Shown here piece by piece: positions 7,664-12,001 of a stretch of DNA of 12,001 nt; position 1 is the stretch's first letter, and each line of letters opens with the position of its first letter. The notes under the pieces are model-generated. The model saw only the letters and a list, made by a program, of their open reading frames with translations, was not told the DNA's origin and ran no database searches. The position numbers and the translations under genes are program-made. The DNA comes from Candidatus Woesearchaeota archaeon (GTDB lineage Archaea; Nanobdellota; Nanobdellia; Woesearchaeales; GW2011-AR9): NCBI GenBank assembly GCA_016203215.1, contig JACQNF010000022.1, positions 1-12,001 of the forward strand, in the 5' to 3' direction.

Positions 7664-7693
7664 TTGACAAGCCCCTACTAGATATAGTATAAT
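7664..7693 (+). promoter_or_regulatory. Consensus sigma-70 promoter
   Basis: Perfect -35 TTGACA (7664-7669) and perfect -10 TATAAT (7688-7693) are separated by 18 bp, one more than the optimum. Transcription should begin near 7700, only about 10 nt before the ATG of the kinase at 7711. The resulting leader has no Shine-Dalgarno, so the first gene would be translated from a near-leaderless message. The promoter lies in the only real gap of the window and separates the glycan block from the second gene set. Confidence 0.85.
7676..7689. promoter_or_regulatory. Candidate operator palindrome over the promoter
   Basis: TACTA-GATA-TAGTA is an inverted repeat with perfect 5-bp arms; 12 of 14 positions are symmetric. 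It covers the end of the promoter spacer and the first two bases of the -10 box, where a bound repressor would block RNA polymerase. Its placement is suggestive, but short AT-rich palindromes can occur by chance and no regulator gene is visible in the window. Confidence 0.4.
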
Positions 7694-7710
7694 AGCCCTA
7701 TTCCAATTCT

Positions 7711-8715
7711 ATGACTCTCTTAGTTCGTGTCCCGTTGCGCGTGTCGTTTTGTGGGGGTGGCACCGATGTCAAAGATTTTTACTTGGCCCATGGAGGCGCC
7801 ACCTTACTGTGTAATATTGCCCGCTATGTGTACGTTTCTCTCACGCCGCGCGCCGATGACCAAGTGGTGATTCAAGATATTGATTTTGGCACCAGCACAG
7901 TCTTTCAATATGACCAAGAGCCCAGCTTTGATGGGTTGTCAGATTTAGCCAAAGCATGTGTGAAATTTGTGAAATTACAATCGGGGGTCACGATCGGGAT
8001 TAAATCCGATGTGGCACCAGGGTGTGGATTGGGGACGAGTAGTGCAATTGCGGTCGGTTTGATTTACGGACTCAATCATTTGTTTGGCTTGGGATTACCG
8101 ACTCGATCGGCCGAACTGGCACACCAAGCGTTTGTGGTGGAACGAGAAATTCTCGGATGGGAAGGCGGGATGCAAGACTTTGTGGCCGCCGCGTACGCTT
8201 CCAATGTTCACTTGGTTGAATATTCGTCTAAGCCTTTTGTGGTGCATGCGCTCAATTATCGCAAGTCATTTCTTCATGATCTTCAGATGCACACGTTGCT
8301 TTGCTATACCGGCATGACGCATCAATCGTCTCTTTTGATGTCCAGCGTGGCTAATCAGAATAATATTCCCTTATTGCAAAAGTTGACAGCGTTGACGTAC
8401 CAATTGGAGCAGGCATGGAATACCGAAGATATTGAATTATTCGCTCGGTACATTGACGAATCGTATCAGCTCAAAAAACAGTTACATGATCAGATTACGA
8501 ATGCCACGATTGAGAGTCTCTATCAAGAAGGGAAATCGGCGGGGGCATGGGGAGGCAAATTGCTGGGCGCGGGCGCAGGAGGCTATTTATTATTTTTCGT
8601 GCCGTTTGAACGACAGCAAGTCGTCAAAGAAAAATTGCGAAGTTTGAATGGACAAGTCGAGCCCTTTTTATTTGATCGCGAAGGGTTACAAAGTTGGGAG
8701 AGTGTCAAGCCATGA
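7711..8715 (+). CDS. hddA: GHMP sugar kinase, HddA-like (D-glycero-D-manno-heptose 7-phosphate kinase)
   Basis: A 334-residue GHMP kinase, full length for the HddA branch. Known members phosphorylate the anomeric carbon of D-glycero-D-manno-heptose 7-phosphate on the route to GDP-heptose. The N-terminal substrate motif is VPLRVSFCGGGTDV (7-20), the ATP loop is PGCGLGTSSAIAVG (103-116), the segment with the putative catalytic aspartate is GWEGGMQDFVAA (149-160), and the C-terminal GHMP motif is GAWGGKLLGAGAGGYLL (278-294). It is transcribed from its own strong promoter and lacks a Shine-Dalgarno. The heptose isomerase, phosphatase and nucleotidyltransferase are not in the window, so they are either elsewhere or supplied by the host. 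A kinase for fucose or another sugar remains possible because these subfamilies look alike. Confidence 0.82.
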   Translation: MTLLVRVPLRVSFCGGGTDVKDFYLAHGGATLLCNIARYVYVSLTPRADDQVVIQDIDFGTSTVFQYDQEPSFDGLSDLAKACVKFVKLQSGVTIGIKSDVAPGCGLGTSSAIAVGLIYGLNHLFGLGLPTRSAELAHQAFVVEREILGWEGGMQDFVAAAYASNVHLVEYSSKPFVVHALNYRKSFLHDLQMHTLLCYTGMTHQSSLLMSSVANQNNIPLLQKLTALTYQLEQAWNTEDIELFARYIDESYQLKKQLHDQITNATIESLYQEGKSAGAWGGKLLGAGAGGYLLFFVPFERQQVVKEKLRSLNGQVEPFLFDREGLQSWESVKP

Positions 8716-8882
8716 GAGCGATTGAGCGTATTGGACTATTAATTAGTTTGCTGATGAGCGTGTATGTAGGTGCGAAATTGCCTGACGGAGAGTTGCGATT
8801 AGCAATCTATGTGGCCGTGGCTTTTACGTTCATTCCTTTGTTGGTCGGATTTATTGCCGATTGGATGGCCGATGTCAAGTAG
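8712..8882 (+). CDS. Two-helix mini-membrane protein
   Basis: A 56-residue protein, almost all of it hydrophobic. The first helix spans about residues 7-22 (IGLLISLLMSVYVGA), a short polar turn KLPDGEL follows (23-29), and the second helix runs about 30-51 (LAIYVAVAFTFIPLLVGFIADW). Only a short positively charged N-terminus (R2, R6) and a C-terminal D-V-K tail lie outside the membrane. It should sit in the inner membrane as a hairpin with both ends in the cytoplasm by the positive-inside rule. The ATG overlaps the kinase stop as ATGA; a longer in-frame start at 8694 is less likely. Tiny two-helix proteins of this kind are frequent and mostly unexplained in phage genomes. Function unknown. Confidence 0.65.
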   Translation: MRAIERIGLLISLLMSVYVGAKLPDGELRLAIYVAVAFTFIPLLVGFIADWMADVK

Positions 8883-9486
8883 GCTGAATACCGTATGGTG
8901 TGATGTAGAGACAGGGGGATTGGATCCGCTCAAATCGTGTATTCTCCAAATCGCTGCCATTCGTCTCGATGGACAAACTTTTACGAGTTATGTCAAACCC
9001 CATGCTGGCGCTGACATTCATCCCAAAGCTCTCGAAGTCAATGGCCTCGTATCTTCGCAGTTATCGAATTTTCCCGAAGCCAGTTTGGTGGCGGATCAAT
9101 TCCTGGAGTTTTTGCGACCCCAATCGCCGAAGATTCTCTTAGCAGGACATAATGTGATTAAATTTGACCGTCCGTTTTTAGATCAGTTTTTTCTGCGCTT
9201 GGGCAAAACTCAAGCGTTTGAAACGATGGTACACTATCATCATCTTGATACGTTGCCATTAGGATTAGCGTTGTTGGATGCGGGCGTGATCAAAACCTAT
9301 AATGGCTACATGAATTTAGAAAGTCTAAGTAAAGCCTTGGGGGTAACCAATACCAAAGCCCATTCGGCCGACGGAGATATTAAAGCTACGAAAGAATGCT
9401 ATGAGGCGATGGTGCAGAAATTGCGGGTGATGAAACAAGCGACTGAGTTTGATCCGATCATGGATACTAACCTGAGCTTGCGATGA
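8872..9486 (+). CDS. DnaQ-like DEDDh 3'-5' exonuclease
   Basis: A 204-residue stand-alone exonuclease of the DEDDh family, which removes nucleotides from 3' ends using two metal ions, as in the proofreading epsilon subunit or RNase T. All four carboxylates and the histidine are visible: D11 and E13 in CDVETGGLDP, D99 in AGHNVIKFDRPFL, and H164 and D169 in AHSADGDIKAT. The ExoI, ExoII and ExoIII motifs are thus intact, and the enzyme should be active. No BRCT or polymerase domain is attached. The start at 8872 overlaps the mini-membrane gene by 11 nt; the frame is open further upstream, but those residues would be a shadow of that gene. Together with the resolvase downstream it points to phage DNA metabolism. 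It might act on RNA instead. Confidence 0.87.
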   Translation: MSSRLNTVWCDVETGGLDPLKSCILQIAAIRLDGQTFTSYVKPHAGADIHPKALEVNGLVSSQLSNFPEASLVADQFLEFLRPQSPKILLAGHNVIKFDRPFLDQFFLRLGKTQAFETMVHYHHLDTLPLGLALLDAGVIKTYNGYMNLESLSKALGVTNTKAHSADGDIKATKECYEAMVQKLRVMKQATEFDPIMDTNLSLR

Positions 9487-9725
9487 AAAAGCTCAAGCCG
9501 ATCTTCGAGCCTGACGAAATTCTATGCAATATGTGTGGGAAGAAAATCCAACATTTACTGTCCAAAAAGAATGCGTTCATTGAAGACTATATTAAGATTG
9601 TGCATTGGTTTGGCTATGGGAGTCCACATGATGGAGACAAGTATGAATTTGAAATTTGTGAACCGTGTTTTTTCAAAGAGCTGGTGGGCAAACTTCAAAT
9701 TGCCCCAACGATTACAAAAGGATAA
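9483..9725 (+). CDS. Small protein with two CxxC knuckles
   Basis: An 80-residue protein with paired cysteine knuckles CNMC (15-18) and CEPC (59-62), a likely single zinc site. Between them lies a conserved-looking WFGYGSPHDGDKYEFEI segment (42-58); glycine- and aspartate-rich segments of this shape between two CxxC pairs are common in short uncharacterised phage and Firmicutes proteins. No helix-turn-helix or catalytic motif is visible. The start forms an ATGA with the exonuclease stop, so it is probably translated along with it and may be a partner. A structural zinc ribbon involved in nucleic-acid or protein contacts is a reasonable guess; the function is not known. Confidence 0.72.
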   Translation: MKKLKPIFEPDEILCNMCGKKIQHLLSKKNAFIEDYIKIVHWFGYGSPHDGDKYEFEICEPCFFKELVGKLQIAPTITKG

Positions 9726-9730
9726 GGAGG
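9723..9730 (+). promoter_or_regulatory. Near-perfect ribosome binding site
   Basis: TAAGGAGG is complementary to the full 16S 3' anti-Shine-Dalgarno core, with a 7-nt spacer to the ATG at 9738. It is the strongest site in the window, and the stop codon of the preceding gene forms its first three bases. It predicts that the unknown repeat protein is made in larger amounts than its neighbours. Confidence 0.8.
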
Positions 9731-9737
9731 CGAAGAC

Positions 9738-10154
9738 ATGAACACCATGAATGAATTAACGAATTTTGTAAGTACTGGAAACCTGAAGCAGGATGGGACC
9801 GGAGAGTATCAGATTGGTACATGTTTTATTCATCCCTATTGGCCGTGGGATCAAACCCCCTACCAAATTCCGTGGCAAAAAGATGTGACTACGCATTACA
9901 CCACGACGATTCTTTCCTCGGGCTCTCGCATTGAAAAAGCCTACAAGCTCGTGCAGGCACTCATGACTGCGAAACTCTTAAAGCTGACAACCATTGAACA
10001 GTTTATTAAAGCTGTGGACGTAGTCGCGGAGAATGTGGAGAAATCAGAAAAAGCCTATTCCGTGGCGTTGGGACTCATGAAAGCCAAGTCGGTGAAAGCG
10101 ACCACGATTGAAGAATTTACGCAGTTGGTCGATGCGGTGAGTCAAAAGCTGTAA
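9738..10154 (+). CDS. Unknown protein with a tandem 35-residue repeat
   Basis: A 138-residue protein I do not recognise. The N-terminal half is rich in aromatic residues and proline (FIHPYWPWDQTPYQIPW, 30-46). The C-terminal half is a tandem duplication: residues 66-100 and 104-138, each beginning EKAY and containing an A-K-x-x-K-x-TTIE-x-F core followed by V-D-x-V. By eye 17 of 35 positions are identical. Each unit looks like two amphipathic helices joined at a TTIE turn, so the pair probably forms a four-helix bundle or a dimerising module. The excellent Shine-Dalgarno suggests abundant product, such as a structural or scaffold protein. It stands between the cysteine-knuckle gene and the epimerase. 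An in-frame ATG at 9747 is a possible second start. Confidence 0.75.
   Translation: MNTMNELTNFVSTGNLKQDGTGEYQIGTCFIHPYWPWDQTPYQIPWQKDVTTHYTTTILSSGSRIEKAYKLVQALMTAKLLKLTTIEQFIKAVDVVAENVEKSEKAYSVALGLMKAKSVKATTIEEFTQLVDAVSQKL
9933..10151 (+). repeat. Tandem duplication inside the gene at 9738
   Basis: Two 105-nt units at 9933-10037 and 10047-10151, spaced by 9 nt, encode the two related 35-residue repeats. The unit offset is 114 nt (38 codons). The DNA copies have drifted more than the protein, so this is an old internal duplication kept by selection and not a recent slippage event. Confidence 0.7.
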
Positions 10155-10156
10155 CG

Positions 10157-11197
10157 ATGAGCAAAGGCCGCATTCTGATTACGGGAGGGGTGGGATTTAT
10201 TGGGACGAATGTGGCTGAGAAATTTATTCAAGAGGGCTATCGGGTTATTGCCCTTGACAACCTATCCCGCCGAGGTGTCCACAGGAATCTTGAGTACCTA
10301 GAGAAAACATACCAAGATCAATTTGAATTTGTTTGGGGTGACGTGAGAAACCCAGAAGATCTCGCAGAGTTATCCCATGAATTTGTTTGCGTGGCCCACC
10401 TCGGGGCTAATCCTGGAATCCCAAGATCTCTCAGGAATCCGGATTACGATTGGCGGGTTAACGCTGATGGAACTAACAACGTCTTGGAGTATGTTCGACA
10501 TCATGGGAAACCATTTATCTTATTCGCGTCGACGAACAAAGTGTATAGCGATAAAATTAATGAGTTGCCATTATTTCAACAAGAGAAAACATTCGTGCCA
10601 GTCGATTCTACGTACCAAGGGAATCCTGAAACGTTTCCGCTTGATGGTCAGGGTTATTCCTATTCTTCTTCTCCGTATGGTTCCAGCAAAGCTGCCGCTG
10701 ATCGACGGACTCAAGAGTATGCGGCGACTTACGGCATTCCCAGCGCCATTTTTCGCATGAGTTGTATCGGAGGTCCCCATCAACTGGGCGTGAGCGAACA
10801 AGGGTGGATTTCCTATTTTACCCACCAATTTGTGAAAGGACATGGTCAGCTGACGATTTATGGCACGGGTCATCAGGTTCGGGATATTTTAGATGGACGC
10901 GACACCGCCGAAATATATTTTAGGGCGTTTCAACGAGGAGCTCACCCAGAAAATGTGTTTAATCTTGGCGGAGGTATGGAGAACAAAGCCTCTCTTTTGG
11001 AAGTGATTGATTTTTTATCCGAGGCGACTCACACAACGCCATGTCTCAGTTTTGACGATTGGCGCGTTGGAGATCATCGGTTTTACGTGAGTAATGCGAC
11101 GCGCGTGCGTCAAGTGTTTGATTGGCAACCGCAATACTCTTGGCAACAAACCGTTCGAGATATGATTCAAGAATACGGAGGGACGTTCCGTGATTAG
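10157..11197 (+). CDS. NAD-dependent nucleotide-sugar epimerase, CDP-paratose 2-epimerase-like
   Basis: A 346-residue extended short-chain dehydrogenase. The dinucleotide motif is ILITGGVGFIG (6-16) with an acidic residue in LDN (33-35), which favours NAD. Catalytic residues are Thr/Ser in FASTNKVY (123-130) and Y174 with K178 in YGSSK. The combination of STNKVY, FRMSCIGGPHQLGVSEQGW (199-217), the QVRDIL site (240-245) and FNLGGG (268-273) is characteristic of the CDP-paratose/tyvelose 2-epimerase group rather than GalE. Family members invert C2 of CDP-paratose to give CDP-tyvelose, using NAD bound to the enzyme. The actual sugar may differ, for instance a heptose related to the kinase product. 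The ATG is two bases after the previous stop, with only a weak Shine-Dalgarno. Confidence 0.83.
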   Translation: MSKGRILITGGVGFIGTNVAEKFIQEGYRVIALDNLSRRGVHRNLEYLEKTYQDQFEFVWGDVRNPEDLAELSHEFVCVAHLGANPGIPRSLRNPDYDWRVNADGTNNVLEYVRHHGKPFILFASTNKVYSDKINELPLFQQEKTFVPVDSTYQGNPETFPLDGQGYSYSSSPYGSSKAAADRRTQEYAATYGIPSAIFRMSCIGGPHQLGVSEQGWISYFTHQFVKGHGQLTIYGTGHQVRDILDGRDTAEIYFRAFQRGAHPENVFNLGGGMENKASLLEVIDFLSEATHTTPCLSFDDWRVGDHRFYVSNATRVRQVFDWQPQYSWQQTVRDMIQEYGGTFRD

Positions 11198-11393
11198 TCT
11201 TCTGTGTTGCACGCACTGCCAGAAAGAGATTCGAAGCGGTATTAATGAAGTGCATTATGAAATTAAGGGTTATCATGTCGGCAAACCGTGCGATCAATGT
11301 TTTCGCTTGGAGACCGAACAACATATCGACTCGTTTTGTAATTGGGAGTGTTTAAAAGCCTGGATGGCGACCGCGGAAGGATGGCATAGTTAA
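11190..11393 (+). CDS. Zinc-knuckle mini-protein with C-terminal FCxxEC motif
   Basis: A 67-residue protein with three cysteine pairs: CTHC (7-10), CDQC (34-37) and CNWEC (50-54). The last, FCNWECLKAW (49-58), resembles the treble-clef ending seen in MYM/TRASH-like zinc fingers, where the helix after the last cysteine carries the conserved W. Two zinc sites or one plus a disulfide are possible. The GTG start overlaps the epimerase by 8 nt and has an excellent GGAGGGA (11177-11183), so the start is well supported. It sits directly before the resolvase, joined by a TAATG overlap. A role in binding DNA or in helping the resolvase is a fair guess, without direct evidence. Confidence 0.72.
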   Translation: MISLLCCTHCQKEIRSGINEVHYEIKGYHVGKPCDQCFRLETEQHIDSFCNWECLKAWMATAEGWHS

Positions 11394-11914
11394 TGGATTT
11401 TACAAGGCCAGTTTTGGCCATTGACACTGCAGCTAGAACGGGATGGGCTATTTATCATAACAAAAAAATTACTTCTGGAGCTATTTCATTAGATTCAAAA
11501 CGCATTGAGGGCCCTGGTATGCGCCTCGTGCGTCTGACTAGTTTTTTGGACAAGATTGAGATGGACTACGGTAAACCACAGCTTGTTGTGACGGAAGAGG
11601 TGAGGCATCATTTGGGGGTTTCGGCCGCTCATTGGTACGGTTCGTATTGTGGAGTGATCCAGATGTGGTGTGAAGAACGCAAAATCGATTACACGGGAGC
11701 CGCGGTGCAAAGTGTCAAGGCGTTTGCCCTGGGAAATCATCGAGCCAAAGATCGCAAAAATTCCAAAAAAGAAATGGTGACGAGAGCCCAAGAGCTTTTT
11801 GGCAAACACATCAAAGATGACAACGAGGCAGATGCTTGCCTAATTCTAGCATGGGCCGTCAATGATGTTTTTCATATCAATCTTCTCGATGAAAAGAACA
11901 AAGAAAACACCTAA
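11393..11914 (+). CDS. RuvC-like Holliday junction resolvase (RNase H fold)
   Basis: A 173-residue nuclease-like protein of RuvC type, which in phages cuts branched DNA made during replication and recombination. The first catalytic aspartate is D11 in LAIDTAARTGWAI (8-20), the glutamate is in VVTEEV (65-70), and the C-terminal acidic cluster is DDNEADACLIL (142-152), the usual D-x-x-EAD-A signature. A basic segment, NHRAKDRKNSKKEMV (115-129), occupies the place of the DNA-contacting VK-x-x-TGKG-x-A-x-K-EEM region of phage relatives. The size is typical. The ATG shares a base with the preceding TAA; a purine-rich GGAAGGA (11375-11381) lies about 11 nt upstream. It strongly supports the view that this is phage or phage-derived DNA. 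Confidence 0.85.
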   Translation: MDFTRPVLAIDTAARTGWAIYHNKKITSGAISLDSKRIEGPGMRLVRLTSFLDKIEMDYGKPQLVVTEEVRHHLGVSAAHWYGSYCGVIQMWCEERKIDYTGAAVQSVKAFALGNHRAKDRKNSKKEMVTRAQELFGKHIKDDNEADACLILAWAVNDVFHINLLDEKNKENT

Positions 11915-12001
11915 AGATATCCAAGCCATTGCCAAGTTTATTCGTGCGTGGCCATTGATTATCGATATTGAAACGGATCAGGGCGTCAAACGCTATTCAA
12001 G
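11889..12001 (+). CDS. Start of a gene cut by the window edge, possible second DEDD exonuclease
   Basis: From ATG 11889 the frame runs open for 37 codons to the end of the window. The segment AWPLIIDIETDQG (19-31) contains a D-x-E motif after a hydrophobic strand, the ExoI signature of DEDD nucleases and of the 3'-5' domain of many DNA polymerases. The N-terminus is basic (MKRTKKTPK). The start overlaps the resolvase by 26 nt and has no Shine-Dalgarno. In-frame ATGs at 11862 and 11865 would add a short hydrophobic lead that looks like a shadow. Only the first motif is visible, so exonuclease versus polymerase cannot be decided. Confidence 0.55.
   Translation, partial: MKRTKKTPKDIQAIAKFIRAWPLIIDIETDQGVKRYS

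Noticed and set aside
7648..7692. 14-codon ORF with ATGA overlap at the end of the methyltransferase-like gene
   Set aside because: It lies across the promoter, has no Shine-Dalgarno of note and its peptide (MIVVPLDKPLLDIV) has no leader or attenuator features; likely chance.
11421..11454. TTGACA followed by an AT-rich stretch inside the resolvase gene
   Set aside because: The nearest -10-like sequence is 22 bp away, and the TTGACA encodes part of the catalytic AIDTA segment.
26..12001. Possible CRISPR arrays, IS elements or tRNA genes
   Set aside because: No regularly spaced repeats, terminal inverted repeats, transposase motifs or tRNA cloverleaf sequence were seen, and coding sequence fills nearly the whole window.

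Overview
The window looks like part of a bacteriophage, or another compact mobile genome of a bacterium. All 19 predicted genes lie on the + strand. They are packed with almost no spacer, often with the stop and start sharing an ATGA, TTGA or TAATG. Start codons include TTG and GTG, several genes have good Shine-Dalgarno sites, and base composition is near 50% GC by eye. The gene mix also fits a phage: sugar-decorating enzymes sit directly beside a DEDDh exonuclease, a RuvC-like resolvase, a two-helix mini-membrane protein and tiny cysteine-knuckle proteins. No virion structural gene, integrase, tRNA, rRNA, IS element, CRISPR array or clear terminator is visible, so the phage assignment is an inference. 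A bacterial surface-glycan locus next to mobile DNA remains possible.

Region 1 (26-7651) is a glycan-building block. It has an FkbM-type methyltransferase, a first family-2-like glycosyltransferase, a small cysteine-rich protein, a class I methyltransferase and a second glycosyltransferase paralogous to the first. Four further divergent GT-A-like proteins follow, and a short methyltransferase-like protein closes the block. Six glycosyltransferase-like genes and three methyltransferase-like genes in one operon suggest stepwise assembly of a methylated oligosaccharide. The acceptor is unknown: virion protein, host surface or modified DNA.

Region 2 (7652-7710) is the only real intergenic gap. 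It carries a consensus sigma-70 promoter (TTGACA, 18 bp spacer, TATAAT) with a near-palindrome over the spacer and -10 box. This appears to start a second transcription unit.

Region 3 (7711-12001) begins with a GHMP sugar kinase of the HddA (D-glycero-D-manno-heptose 7-phosphate kinase) type. It continues with a two-helix membrane peptide, a DnaQ-like 3'-5' exonuclease, a two-CxxC protein, and an unknown protein with a tandem 35-residue repeat behind a near-perfect Shine-Dalgarno. A CDP-paratose 2-epimerase-like SDR enzyme, a second zinc-knuckle protein, a RuvC-like resolvase and the start of another gene (truncated by the window) with a DxE motif complete it. The kinase and epimerase could supply nucleotide-sugar donors for region 1. 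The exonuclease, the resolvase and perhaps the last gene belong to DNA replication or recombination.
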